Shown one piece after another: positions 1 to 8,184 of a stretch of DNA of 64,000 nucleotides (position 1 is its first letter; every line of letters starts with the position of its first letter). Position numbers and translations under genes: made by a program. Source of the stretch: Alphaproteobacteria bacterium (GTDB lineage: Bacteria > Pseudomonadota > Alphaproteobacteria > Micropepsales > Micropepsaceae); assembly GCA_017307355.1 (NCBI GenBank), contig JAFKFG010000028.1, positions 1 through 64,000 on the forward strand, given 5' to 3'. Under the pieces are notes generated by a model. It saw only the letters and a program-made list of their open reading frames with translations, did no database searches and was not told where the DNA came from.

Positions 1-468
1 CAGTTCCGCGAGGACGACCTGCGCTACGAGAAGGTCATCGTGATGACCGACGCCGATGTCGACGGCGCCCATATCGCCTCCCTGCTCCTTACTTTCTTCT
101 ATCGCGAGATGCCGCAGCTGATCACGGGCGGCCATCTCTATCTCGCCATGCCGCCGCTCTATCGGTTGGCGCAGGGCGCCAAGACCATCTACGCCCGCGA
201 CGATGCCGATCGCGAGCGCCTGCTCAAAAGCGAATTCCGCGCCAACGCCAAGGTGGAGATTTCCCGCTTCAAGGGCCTGGGCGAAATGATGCCGCAGCAA
301 TTGAAGGAAACCACCATGCGGCCGGGCAATCGCACCCTCATTCAGGTGCAGGTCGCGAACGGCGAGGAAGCCGACGACATGGTGGAACGGCTGATGGGCA
401 AGAAAGCTGAGCTGCGCTTCCAGTTCATCCAGGAGAATGCCGCGTTCGCCACCAGCGTGGACGTCTAG
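1..468 (+). CDS. parE: DNA topoisomerase IV subunit B, C-terminal part (cut by window start)
   Basis: C-terminal 155 residues of a type IIA topoisomerase ATPase subunit, reading in frame from base 1. The TOPRIM metal motif appears as [12 protein letters not shown], followed by [18 protein letters not shown], the usual ParE/GyrB C-terminal signature. The GEMMP-QLKETTM form and the short C-terminus favour ParE over GyrB. With ParC it decatenates daughter chromosomes. The stop codon (466-468) overlaps the stop of the convergent M28 peptidase gene, so no intergenic space remains. The 5' part, with the ATPase domain, lies outside the window. Confidence 0.9.
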   Translation, partial: QFREDDLRYEKVIVMTDADVDGAHIASLLLTFFYREMPQLITGGHLYLAMPPLYRLAQGAKTIYARDDADRERLLKSEFRANAKVEISRFKGLGEMMPQQLKETTMRPGNRTLIQVQVANGEEADDMVERLMGKKAELRFQFIQENAAFATSVDV

Positions 469-2612
469 TCGACCCGCAATTTATTGGTGAGTTCGATGGC
501 GTCGCCCAGCTGCGACGGCGTGCCGAGCGGACTGCGCGCCTTCATCAGCGCCTCGCCGCCGGGCGGCAAGCCGTAGCGCAATTCCGTCAGTTCCAGCGTG
601 AAAGGCTTTTGCCGTGGCTGGGTAAACGTCACGACGGCGTTCCGGCAGCCGGGAGAAGCGCAATTGACCAGCAGGGGACGCGCCGAACCAACGACCGGAA
701 TGATTTTTCCGTCCAGCGCGATCCGCGACAGGCCGGCATCGGCGAGCACGGTGAGCGTCATGGCGGCGGCCGCCTCCGATCCGTGCAACGTCACATGGAT
801 GTCGGTTCCCTCGCGGGAAATATCCGCCGCCGGCAGTGGGAACCGCGGCGCTCCTGCGTCGGCGATATATCCTTTCCGGGCGGCATTTCCCGCCACCCGT
901 TCGGGTTGCTGCGAAAAAGGCGACGCGGCGCGAATGGCCTGCGGCAAGCGCGGGACGGGATCGGCCACCCAGACGGCGCGGCCGCCCGCTTCGACATAGC
1001 GGAAGTTCAGCCTTTGCGGATGCATCGCATCGAAAGGCGGCACAAAGCCCGCCCATATCATGGCGATCAAGGTCAGCGCGCCACAAGCGATGACTTGCCC
1101 GCGACCGGCGCGCAGCAGAGGCAGCACGGTCAAAAGCCCCATCGCCGCCGGGACCATGAAAAGCGGCGTCATACCAAGTCCCATCAGCGGTTCGGCTTCG
1201 GCCGTCAGCTGTATCCAGACCAGCAGCGCGGCCAATGCCGGCACCCATCCGATGCCGAAGGGCAACGTCACCGTCGCAACCAGCGCCGGAAAAAGAAAAT
1301 AAGGGCTGAGGCCCGGCAGGAACCAGGCCGCCGCCACCGCGAAGCCGCCGAACCATAGCCAACTCCCGGCGAGCGTGGCACGCCGCGCCGCCAGCAACGC
1401 CAAAGTCCAGACACCGAAAGCAAGCGCGAGGCGCAGCGCCAGAGGCTGCGCATATGCCGGATCGGCATGGCCCGACATCAAGCCGGCCAGCGCTTTCAAC
1501 CCGAAGCCCAGCACGACCGCGCCGATCAGAAATGCCGGCGGCATTAGCAATCCCGCGCCGGTCGGCGGACGCCGCCAGCCCACCAGCGCGATGACCGCCA
1601 ATGCCAGCAAGGAAAGTGGCACCGCCCAATGCGCATCCAGGCGCGGCAGCCAGACGCCCATCAGGTCGAGATAGATGGCGTTGCCGCTTTTCAGGGCGCC
1701 GAAATCCTGCTCCGCCAGGGCGCGCGTCAAAGCCAGCACGGCGTCGCCGCTGCTTTGCAGACTGCGCGGGTCCAGATTCGCAACCGTGTCCAGCGCGGTG
1801 TGGTAATGGGCGACATCGCCCAGGAACGCGAAATTATACCCGGCGATGCCCGCGCCCAGGAATGGCGTCAGGTCGGTGTCGTTGGGCAAGAATCGATAGA
1901 TCTCGCCATACAGGGAGCTGGCGGCCACGCGCGGGACATTGCGCGCATAAAGATCGACCAGCGCGCCATCGCCGGGGCTGGTCTGAAACAAAAGGCTTTG
2001 GCCTTTGGAGCCCCGCGCCTCGACATTGACGACGATGCCGGCACGCGCGCGCCAGCGCGCATCGTCCACAAAGGCGGCGGCGCCCAGCAACCCGGCTTCC
2101 TCGCCATCGGTGAACAACGCGATGACGGGATGGCGCGATTTGAGCGGCGCCGATTTCAGGGCACGGATAATTTCGAGCACGGTCGCAACCCCGGAACCGT
2201 CATCGCCCGCGCCGGGGCCTGCGGGAACCGAATCCAGATGCGCCATGAGGATGACGGCTTTGCCGTTGCCGGGGACCACTTCGGCGATCAAATCGGTGAT
2301 GTCGGCGCAGGTGACGGCGGACCAGCGCGGTTCGCTGAAACATTGACGGGTCTGCAGCGTGGTCAGGGGAACCGATAAGGCCTCCAGTTCCCCGCGCACG
2401 CGCGCATGGATCGCCGCATTTTCCGCGGAGCCGACCGGGTGCGGACGCCCCGTTTCCTGAATGCGGCTCAGCACCGCCCGGGCGCGAGCGGCGGAAAATT
2501 GTTCCGGTGCCATGTCCGGACCGCGCGGCTCGGGTCCGTTCTGGACATGGGCCGCCAGAAGCCAGATGGCGACGGCCGCCAGAGCCCAGATCCCGTTGCG
2601 CGCGCTCATCAT
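465..2612 (-). CDS. M28 family metallopeptidase with multi-spanning membrane domain
   Basis: 715 residues. An N-terminal hydrophobic segment (about residues 7-23) is followed by a zinc aminopeptidase domain with [20 protein letters not shown] (first metal ligands His and Asp) and [12 protein letters not shown] (catalytic Glu pair). From about residue 325 to 540 there are several hydrophobic stretches that look like a polytopic membrane domain, then a C-terminal soluble region of about 170 residues. This layout matches M28 peptidases of the Fxna/ERMP1-like type rather than simple secreted aminopeptidases. The substrate is unknown; the active site probably faces the periplasm. An SD-like GGAAGG precedes the paired ATGs. 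Confidence 0.85.
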   Translation of the reverse strand: MMSARNGIWALAAVAIWLLAAHVQNGPEPRGPDMAPEQFSAARARAVLSRIQETGRPHPVGSAENAAIHARVRGELEALSVPLTTLQTRQCFSEPRWSAVTCADITDLIAEVVPGNGKAVILMAHLDSVPAGPGAGDDGSGVATVLEIIRALKSAPLKSRHPVIALFTDGEEAGLLGAAAFVDDARWRARAGIVVNVEARGSKGQSLLFQTSPGDGALVDLYARNVPRVAASSLYGEIYRFLPNDTDLTPFLGAGIAGYNFAFLGDVAHYHTALDTVANLDPRSLQSSGDAVLALTRALAEQDFGALKSGNAIYLDLMGVWLPRLDAHWAVPLSLLALAVIALVGWRRPPTGAGLLMPPAFLIGAVVLGFGLKALAGLMSGHADPAYAQPLALRLALAFGVWTLALLAARRATLAGSWLWFGGFAVAAAWFLPGLSPYFLFPALVATVTLPFGIGWVPALAALLVWIQLTAEAEPLMGLGMTPLFMVPAAMGLLTVLPLLRAGRGQVIACGALTLIAMIWAGFVPPFDAMHPQRLNFRYVEAGGRAVWVADPVPRLPQAIRAASPFSQQPERVAGNAARKGYIADAGAPRFPLPAADISREGTDIHVTLHGSEAAAAMTLTVLADAGLSRIALDGKIIPVVGSARPLLVNCASPGCRNAVVTFTQPRQKPFTLELTELRYGLPPGGEALMKARSPLGTPSQLGDAIELTNKLRVD

Positions 2613-2702
2613 GGCACCTTCCCCGCCCAGAGGCTGACGCCAAGCCCCGGCCCATGCAACCGGAACAGTTGCTTGGTCGCCGCGTTCTTTTGAGACAGCC
2701 GA

Positions 2703-2775
2703 GAAGGTGAAACCCGTACCGGGTCCTATCGTATTTCACCTTCGGCGGCGCCCGGCGCTTCCCCTCCGCCGGGCG
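2703..2775. other. Two inverted repeats between divergent genes
   Basis: GAAGGTGAAA (2703-2712) and TTTCACCTTC (2734-2743) form a perfect 10-bp inverted repeat enclosing CCCGTACCGGG. CGCCCGGCG (2749-2757) and CGCCGGGCG (2767-2775) form a second perfect 9-bp stem. They lie in the 307-bp gap between the M28 peptidase and the helicase, upstream of the helicase promoter. On the minus strand they would sit in or upstream of the peptidase leader. No T-tract follows in either direction, so they are not obvious terminators. Function unknown. Confidence 0.5.
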
Positions 2776-2804
2776 TCGGCTTGCGGATAACCCCTCCGGG
2801 TTTA

Positions 2805-2832
2805 TTGACTTTCCAAAGTTTCTTCCTATTTT
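2805..2832 (+). promoter_or_regulatory. Sigma70-type promoter of the DEAD-box helicase gene
   Basis: TTGACT (2805-2810), 16-bp spacer, TATTTT (2827-2832). It predicts transcription starting near 2840 and an 80-nt leader before the GTG at 2920. It also argues against a start at the in-frame TTG at 2836, which would lie upstream of the transcript. Confidence 0.55.
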
Positions 2833-2919
2833 GCCTTGCATCAGAGCGGGCGGCCAATTCGGGCGGCCAGGCTTGGGCGCGATGGACGCGCCCCTTATCA
2901 GGAGCGTGCTACGACCCAA

Positions 2920-4485
2920 GTGACGATCTCCGGCGCGGAAGCCGGAACCGATGAAGTTACCACCACATCTTCATCCCCTGCCCCGACTTCAGCCGGCTTT
3001 GACGGCTTGGGGCTCTCTGCCGATATCCTCAAAGCCGTGGCCGATACCGGCTATACCGCGCCCACACCCATCCAGGCACAGGGCATCCCGATCGTGCTGG
3101 AACGGCGCGACCTGATTGGCATCGCCCAGACCGGCACCGGCAAGACCGCCAGCTTCACCCTGCCCATGATCGAGATGCTGGCGCGCGGCCGTTCCAAGGC
3201 CCGCATGCCGCGCGCATTGGTGCTGGAGCCCACCCGCGAACTGGCCGACCAGGTGGCGGAAAGCTTCAACCGTTACAGCAAATATTCCAAGCTCAGCCAT
3301 GCGCTCTTGATCGGTGGCGTCTCGATGGACGACCAGGTCAAGAAGCTGGATCGGGGCGTCGATGTGTTGATCGCCACGCCCGGCCGCCTGCTGGACCATT
3401 TCGAGCGCGGGCGACTGATGCTGTCGCAGACCAACATCCTGGTGATCGACGAAGCCGACCGCATGCTGGACATGGGCTTCATCCCGGATGTCGAGCGCAT
3501 CTGCAAATTGCTGCCCTTCACCCGCCAGACGCTGTTCTATTCGGCGACCATGCCGCCGGAGATTCAGCGCCTCACCGATCAGTTCCTGCACAATCCCGCC
3601 CGCGTCGAAGTGGCCCGTCCCGCCACCACCGCCACCAACATCACCCAGGAGCTGGTGGAAATCCCTGCCAACGACTGGGCCAAGCGCGAAGCCTTGCGCC
3701 GCCTGATCCGCGAAGCGGAACCGACCCTGAACAACGCCATCGTCTTCTGCAACCGCAAGCGCGATGTCGACGTCGTCGCCAAGTCGCTGGTCAAGCATGG
3801 TTTCGATGCCGCCCCCATTCATGGCGACCTCGATCAATCCCTCCGGACCAAAACATTGGAGCGTTTCCGGGGCGGCGATCTCAAGATTCTGGTGGCCAGC
3901 GACGTGGCCGCGCGTGGATTGGACGTGCCGGCGGTCAGCCATGTGTTCAATTTCGACGTGCCGATCCATGCCGACGATTATGTCCATCGCATCGGACGCA
4001 CCGGCCGCGCCGGGCGCAGCGGACAGGCCTATATGCTGACCACGCCGCGCGACACCAAATATGTCGAGTTCATCGAAAAGCTCACCGGCAACAAACTGCC
4101 GCGCCGGCAGATGACCGACATCGAAGTGCGCGAGGATCGCGGTCCGCGCCGCGACGACAGACGCGGCGGCCGGGATCGCGGCCGCGGCGGCAAGCGGGAC
4201 CGCGACCGCCGTCCGCCGGACGGCAAATTCCACGAGCATGTCGCGGCCACCGAACCGGTTCGCGAAGTGCCGGTGGAAGCGAGCCTGCCTACGCCCGCCA
4301 TCCTGGATGCGCCCCGGCCCGAACGGAGCCAGAAATCCCGCGGCCCGCGACCGCACAGCGAAAAGAAAGCCGCGCACAAGCCGCAGCAAAACCGGCCGGC
4401 GGAAAAGGAGCCGGTGGATCACAGCCAGCTTCCCGCCTTCCTGTTCCGCAAGGTGCCATTGGCAAAGCGTGAACCCCAGGAGTAG
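2920..4485 (+). CDS. DEAD-box ATP-dependent RNA helicase (RhlE-like)
   Basis: All superfamily 2 helicase motifs are present in order: Q motif PTPIQAQG, Walker A AQTGTGKT, PTRELADQ, TPGRLLDH, Walker B DEAD, SAT, VASDVAARGLD and HRIGRTGRAG. The C-terminal tail of about 120 residues is rich in Arg, Gly and Asp (RRDDRRGGRDRGRGGKRDRD), as in RhlE-type helicases that act in RNA decay and ribosome assembly. RNase E is also in this window, a common degradosome partner, but no link is shown. I chose GTG 2920 because the promoter at 2805-2832 excludes the in-frame TTG at 2836. An AGGAG lies upstream at 2900-2904, at unusually wide spacing, so the start is tentative. Confidence 0.88.
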   Translation: MTISGAEAGTDEVTTTSSSPAPTSAGFDGLGLSADILKAVADTGYTAPTPIQAQGIPIVLERRDLIGIAQTGTGKTASFTLPMIEMLARGRSKARMPRALVLEPTRELADQVAESFNRYSKYSKLSHALLIGGVSMDDQVKKLDRGVDVLIATPGRLLDHFERGRLMLSQTNILVIDEADRMLDMGFIPDVERICKLLPFTRQTLFYSATMPPEIQRLTDQFLHNPARVEVARPATTATNITQELVEIPANDWAKREALRRLIREAEPTLNNAIVFCNRKRDVDVVAKSLVKHGFDAAPIHGDLDQSLRTKTLERFRGGDLKILVASDVAARGLDVPAVSHVFNFDVPIHADDYVHRIGRTGRAGRSGQAYMLTTPRDTKYVEFIEKLTGNKLPRRQMTDIEVREDRGPRRDDRRGGRDRGRGGKRDRDRRPPDGKFHEHVAATEPVREVPVEASLPTPAILDAPRPERSQKSRGPRPHSEKKAAHKPQQNRPAEKEPVDHSQLPAFLFRKVPLAKREPQE

Positions 4486-4604
4486 CGGTTTGGGGGTTTC
4501 GATCCCTAGAAAAAAAGGCGGAAAAGCGCCCTCGCCGGGGGTTTGGTTTAACCGTTTCTTACAGACCAAGCGACCAAACTCCCCCGCATACCCCAAGGCC
4601 GCAG

Positions 4605-5663
4605 ATGGGGGTGGGGGAAGTTGTGTTAAGACCCGACCGTGAACAGTCGCTCGCCCAGACCGCACTCGACCTGATGAGCGAATGCGGGGTCGCACCCACG
4701 CCCGACAATTTCGAAATATTCTACGCCCATGCCAGCGGCGAGATCTCCGCCGTCAGCCACACCATCGGCGAAATGCTGGCGCGCAAGAAAGCCTTCACGC
4801 CCGAAATCCTGCGCGAATTGCGGGCGCAGACCAAAGCCGCCGCCACCATGGAACAGGTCGGCGAAGGGATGAATTCGGTGATCGCCGGCGTGATGGGCCG
4901 CTTGAACGATGCGGGTCGCGACGCCGGCCGCTACAGCAGCAAGCTGTCGGCCGCCACCGGCGAACTGGATGCCGACCAGTCCCCGGACGATCTGCGCAAG
5001 CTGGTGAACAACCTGCTTGCCGCGACGCGGGAGATGGAGCACCGCACCGCCAGCCTGGAGAAGGAGCTGCAGAAATCCTCCGACCAGGTCAGCGATCTGC
5101 GCAGCAAGCTGGAAGACGTGCACCGGGAAACGCTCACCGATCCGCTCACCGGCATCTCCAACCGCAAGGCGTTCGATAATGCTTTGGCGGCGGCCGAAGC
5201 CGCGCTGACCGAAAGCGACGATCCGGTTTCGGTCATCCTGTGCGACATCGACCATTTCAAGAAATTCAACGACAATTGGGGCCATCAGACCGGCGACCAA
5301 GTCCTGCGGCTGGTGGCGAGCTGTCTTTCGGAAAATGTCAAAGGCCGCGACACGGCGGCGCGCTATGGCGGCGAGGAATTCGGGGTTGTGCTGCGCGGTA
5401 CCGCATTGCGCGACGCCATGCGGATCGCCGAGCAAATCCGCCATGCGGTGGAATCCCGCCGGCTGGTGAAGAAATCCACCGGCGATGTGCTGGGCACCAT
5501 TACTATTTCCATCGGGGTCGCCCAGTTCGCGCCCCAGGAAAAGGCCGAAGCGGCTGTACGCCGGGCCGATGCTTGCCTCTATGGCGCCAAGCAGAATGGC
5601 CGCAACCTGGTGATCTCCGAAAAAGATCCCCGCATGGCGCCGCTGTCTACAAACGCAGCTTGA
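4605..5663 (+). CDS. GGDEF-domain diguanylate cyclase
   Basis: 352 residues, no membrane segment. The N-terminal 120 residues are helical and include PTPDNFEIFYAHASGE, a type often found before soluble alphaproteobacterial GGDEF domains. A coiled-coil-like linker follows (about residues 120-165), then the catalytic domain starting TDPLTGISNRKAF with the intact active-site loop GGEEF (residues 255-259). This predicts synthesis of c-di-GMP from two GTP. The allosteric I-site position reads KGRD rather than RxxD, so product inhibition may be weak. An alternative start is GTG 4623, just after a GGGGGAAG. Confidence 0.9.
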   Translation: MGVGEVVLRPDREQSLAQTALDLMSECGVAPTPDNFEIFYAHASGEISAVSHTIGEMLARKKAFTPEILRELRAQTKAAATMEQVGEGMNSVIAGVMGRLNDAGRDAGRYSSKLSAATGELDADQSPDDLRKLVNNLLAATREMEHRTASLEKELQKSSDQVSDLRSKLEDVHRETLTDPLTGISNRKAFDNALAAAEAALTESDDPVSVILCDIDHFKKFNDNWGHQTGDQVLRLVASCLSENVKGRDTAARYGGEEFGVVLRGTALRDAMRIAEQIRHAVESRRLVKKSTGDVLGTITISIGVAQFAPQEKAEAAVRRADACLYGAKQNGRNLVISEKDPRMAPLSTNAA

Positions 5664-5700
5664 TGTATCCTCCCATAATCTGAAGCCTGGCACAGGCTTT

Positions 5701-5777
5701 CTTCCCCCGTGCGGCGAAGCCGCTGACGGGGGAAGATGTCCGCTAGCGGGCTTGCCCGCGTGGCGGACAGATGGGGG
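5701..5777 (+). repeat. Two-hairpin intergenic repeat, family A, copy 1
   Basis: Starts CTTCCCCCG, pairs with CGGGGGAAG to form hairpin 1, then GATGTC, a second variable hairpin (CCGCTAGCGGG / CCCGCGTGGCGG type), then GACAGATGGGGGG. The same framework recurs at 42376-42452 on this strand and at 16501-16586 on the other strand, with changing loop and stem sequences. The closing G-run lies 5 bases ahead of the enoyl-CoA hydratase ATG and can serve as its ribosome-binding site. Confidence 0.75.
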
Positions 5778-5782
5778 GTGAA

Positions 5783-6568
5783 ATGATGCGCACAGACTTT
5801 GACCGGTGTTATGTCACGACACAGAACGGCGTCGCGATCCTGACCTTGAACGATCCGCAGACCGTCAATGCGGCGTCGCTGCGGATGATGCAGAGTTGCC
5901 TCAAGGCGATGGATGTGATCGAAGCCGATCCCAAGCTGCGCGCGCTTATTTTGACCGGAGAAGGTCGCGGCTTCTGTTCCGGCGCGAATTTGGCCGAGCC
6001 GCCGCCCGAAGGCGCCGATCTGGGCGACACGCTGGAACGCACCTATCACCCCCTTCTGCGCCGGCTGCGCGATACCCGGCTTCCCATCGTCACCGCCATG
6101 AACGGCCCGGCGGCCGGCGTCGGCATGAGCCTGGCCTTGATGGGTGATCTGGTGGTGGCGGCACGCTCGGCCTTTTTCGCGCTGGGCTTTACCCGGCTGG
6201 GGCTGGTGCCCGACGGGGGCGCAACCTGGCTTCTACCGCGATTGATCGGACTAGCGCGGGCCCGCGAGCTGGCGCTTCTGGGCGAGCGGCTGCCGGCCGA
6301 GAAAGCGCAAGCCTGGGGACTGATCCATAAGGCGGTGGACGATGAAAGCCTGCTCGACGAAGCCTTGATGCTGGCACTGCGCTTGTCGCGAGGCCCCAAA
6401 GCCCTGGCCATGACCCGCAAGCTGTTCTGGGAAAGCAGCAGCCATACATTCGAGGAGCAGCTGAAACAGGAGCAGGCCGCTCAGCGTGCCGCCGGCGCCA
6501 CAAAGGATTTCCGCGAAGGGCTGGCGGCGTTCTTCGAAAAGCGCGATCCGGAGTTCAAGGGGGAATAG
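5783..6568 (+). CDS. Enoyl-CoA hydratase/isomerase family protein
   Basis: 261-residue crotonase-fold protein. The oxyanion-hole segments are LTGEGRGFCSGANLAE and NGPAAGVGMSLALMGDLVVAA, followed by LGFTRLGLVPDGGATWLLPR. In the last segment Pro-Asp-Gly-Gly replaces the usual second glutamate region (PDxG type, as in PaaG/PaaB-like and isomerase subfamilies), so hydratase versus isomerase activity is open. It probably acts on an acyl-CoA in fatty acid or aromatic degradation. The start is one of two adjacent ATGs at 5783/5786. An in-frame ATG at 5771 lies inside the repeat element and is less likely. Confidence 0.85.
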   Translation: MMRTDFDRCYVTTQNGVAILTLNDPQTVNAASLRMMQSCLKAMDVIEADPKLRALILTGEGRGFCSGANLAEPPPEGADLGDTLERTYHPLLRRLRDTRLPIVTAMNGPAAGVGMSLALMGDLVVAARSAFFALGFTRLGLVPDGGATWLLPRLIGLARARELALLGERLPAEKAQAWGLIHKAVDDESLLDEALMLALRLSRGPKALAMTRKLFWESSSHTFEEQLKQEQAAQRAAGATKDFREGLAAFFEKRDPEFKGE

Positions 6569-6574
6569 CCGGCC

Positions 6575-6961
6575 CTAGCGCGTGCGCTTTCTCGCTGATC
6601 CCGGTTTCGGGTCGCCACGCTTCTTCTTGGCGGTCGGCGATAGCAGCGCCACGGCGAAGGCGGCGCGGGCCCATTCCGCCAATTCGTCCGGATCGTCGTA
6701 AAGCCGGTCGGGCAGTTCGTAATAGGAGGTGAGGACGCCCTCCGCATTCTTGAATTTGTAAAAGAGCGGCCCGGCGCCTTCGGCGATAAAAGCCTGGCGG
6801 CTTTCTTCGCTGGTTTTGAAATAAAGCCTGTCCTCATGGATGATCGCGAACATCAGCCCATCGCGGAACAGGCCTTCGCCGCCGAACATGCGGCGCACCA
6901 CGATCTTTCCGAAGGGCGCAAACAGATCGTCGAAACGATCCGGATCGCCCTTCGCGGCCAT
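6575..6961 (-). CDS. TfoX/Sxy N-terminal domain protein
   Basis: 128 residues matching the TfoX N-terminal domain: FGKIVVRRMFGGEGLFRDG, FAIIHEDRLYFKT and FKNAEGVLTSYYELPDRL. The TfoX C-terminal domain is absent, and the protein ends in a basic tail (KKKRGDPKPGSARKRTR). Such short forms are common in alphaproteobacteria and are not shown to control competence. The ATG overlaps the stop of the upstream A-type carrier gene (TGATG), so it is probably the last gene of the suf operon. Confidence 0.8.
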   Translation of the reverse strand: MAAKGDPDRFDDLFAPFGKIVVRRMFGGEGLFRDGLMFAIIHEDRLYFKTSEESRQAFIAEGAGPLFYKFKNAEGVLTSYYELPDRLYDDPDELAEWARAAFAVALLSPTAKKKRGDPKPGSARKRTR

Positions 6962-7359
6962 CAATCGACCTTGGCCGGGGTGATGGAAACCGACTCGCCG
7001 CAGCCGCAGGAGGCGGTTTCGTTGGGATTGCGGAAGGTGAAGCGCGAGCCCAGTTTGGTGGTCTCGAAGTCCATTTCGGTTCCGATCAGGAACATGATGG
7101 CCTTGGGCTCGATGAAGATCTTCACACCCTGATCTTCCAGCACCTCGTCCAGCGGGCCGGTCTCTTCGGCATAATTCATGGTGTAACTCATGCCGGCGCA
7201 GCCGCCATTGGTGACGCCCACGCGCACGCCCAGATATTTGCCCTCCGCATCCGTCATGATCTGGCGCAGGCGCGTTGCCGCGGCTTCGGTCAGGCGCACC
7301 GGCTTGGGGCGCTCTCTCCGGGGACGGGTGGTTTGCGAATTTTCCATGGGCGTATCCAT
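6961..7359 (-). CDS. A-type iron-sulfur carrier (SufA/ErpA-like)
   Basis: 132 residues. The HesB/IscA fold is shown by LTEAAATRLRQIM and by the three conserved cysteines, one in TNGGCAGMSY and two in the C-terminal SCGCGESV. Such proteins receive [2Fe-2S] or [4Fe-4S] clusters from the SufBCD scaffold and pass them to apoproteins. The N-terminus has a basic extension of about 20 residues before the domain. The ATG overlaps the sufT stop by one base. Confidence 0.9.
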   Translation of the reverse strand: MDTPMENSQTTRPRRERPKPVRLTEAAATRLRQIMTDAEGKYLGVRVGVTNGGCAGMSYTMNYAEETGPLDEVLEDQGVKIFIEPKAIMFLIGTEMDFETTKLGSRFTFRNPNETASCGCGESVSITPAKVD

Positions 7360-7706
7360 CAGAACATGTTCAGTTCGAGCTTGGCTTCCTCGCTCATCCG
7401 CTCGGGCGTCCAGGGCGGATCGAAGGTCATATTGACCGTGACCTGGCCGATGCCCTCCACTTTCTCCAGCGCCGCTTTGACGTTGCCGGGCATTTCACCC
7501 GCGACCGGGCAATTGGGCGCGGTGAGCGTCATGTCCACCGTGACATCCTTGCTGTCGGCCACGTCCACTTTATAGATGAGGCCAAGCTCATAGATGTCGA
7601 CCGGGATTTCCGGGTCGTAGACGGTCTTGAGCGCGATCACCAGCTTGGAAGTAAATTCGTCCAGCTCCTGGGGGCTGAGCGCGGATTGCACGGCCAACTC
7701 GCTCAT
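7359..7706 (-). CDS. sufT: SUF assembly protein of the MIP18/DUF59 family (SufT-like)
   Basis: 115 residues. The DUF59 signature is visible as VYDPEIPVDIYELGLIY, followed by TLTAPNCPVAGEMP with the single conserved cysteine and ending in FDPPWTPERMSEEAKLELNMF. SufT-type proteins help mature or deliver Fe-S clusters. The start overlaps the sufU stop (ATGA), which supports translational coupling within the operon. Confidence 0.9.
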   Translation of the reverse strand: MSELAVQSALSPQELDEFTSKLVIALKTVYDPEIPVDIYELGLIYKVDVADSKDVTVDMTLTAPNCPVAGEMPGNVKAALEKVEGIGQVTVNMTFDPPWTPERMSEEAKLELNMF

Positions 7707-8182
7707 GCGGCGCTCCCACCGGTTGCGCCCTCGTCCACGGTGTTCTTGCCCTCTTCGACTGCATTTTTAAACGTGTGCCAGGCCAGGGTGGCGCATTTCA
7801 CCCGCATGGGAAATTCCGACAGGCCCGACATCACGTCCAGATATTCCCGGTCATCCGGCGACAGGCCGGGCGCGTCCTCGCCCTTCACCAGATGCAGGAA
7901 CCCATCCATCAGCTTCTGCGCTTCGGCCTGGGTGCGGCCGGCCAGCATTTCGGTCATCATCGATGCCGAAGCCTGGCTGATGGCGCATCCCTTGCCCTGG
8001 AATTTGATGTCGGCAACCCGGCCATCCGCATCCAGCGCCAGCATGATGGTGATGCGATCACCGCAAAGTGGATTGTGGCCGTCGGCCTTGTGGGTCGCGT
8101 TGTCCAAAGCGCCGAAATGGCGCGGATGACGCGAATGGTCGAGGATCACTTCCTGGTAGAGCTCGCGAAGCGACTGATCCAT
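7703..8182 (-). CDS. sufU: SufU/NifU-type Fe-S assembly protein
   Basis: 159 residues. The three conserved IscU/SufU cysteines appear in NPLCGDRI, GKGCAISQASASMM and VKCATLAWHTF, and the SufU-type spacer between the second and third cysteine is present. In SUF systems SufU accepts sulfur from SufS, usually as a zinc protein. It starts two bases after the sufS stop. The open frame extends upstream into sufS, but the SufU fold starts at MDQSLRELYQEVILDH, so ATG 8182 is used. Confidence 0.9.
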   Translation of the reverse strand: MDQSLRELYQEVILDHSRHPRHFGALDNATHKADGHNPLCGDRITIMLALDADGRVADIKFQGKGCAISQASASMMTEMLAGRTQAEAQKLMDGFLHLVKGEDAPGLSPDDREYLDVMSGLSEFPMRVKCATLAWHTFKNAVEEGKNTVDEGATGGSAA

Positions 8183-8184
8183 GG

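Noticed and set aside
1..468. Assignment of the first gene as gyrB
   Set aside because: The short C-terminus and [13 protein letters not shown] form fit ParE better; gyrB cannot be fully excluded without the N-terminal part.
2989..4695. Minus-strand open frame opposite the DEAD-box helicase
   Set aside because: Antisense shadow; no motif, and it runs across the gap into the next gene.
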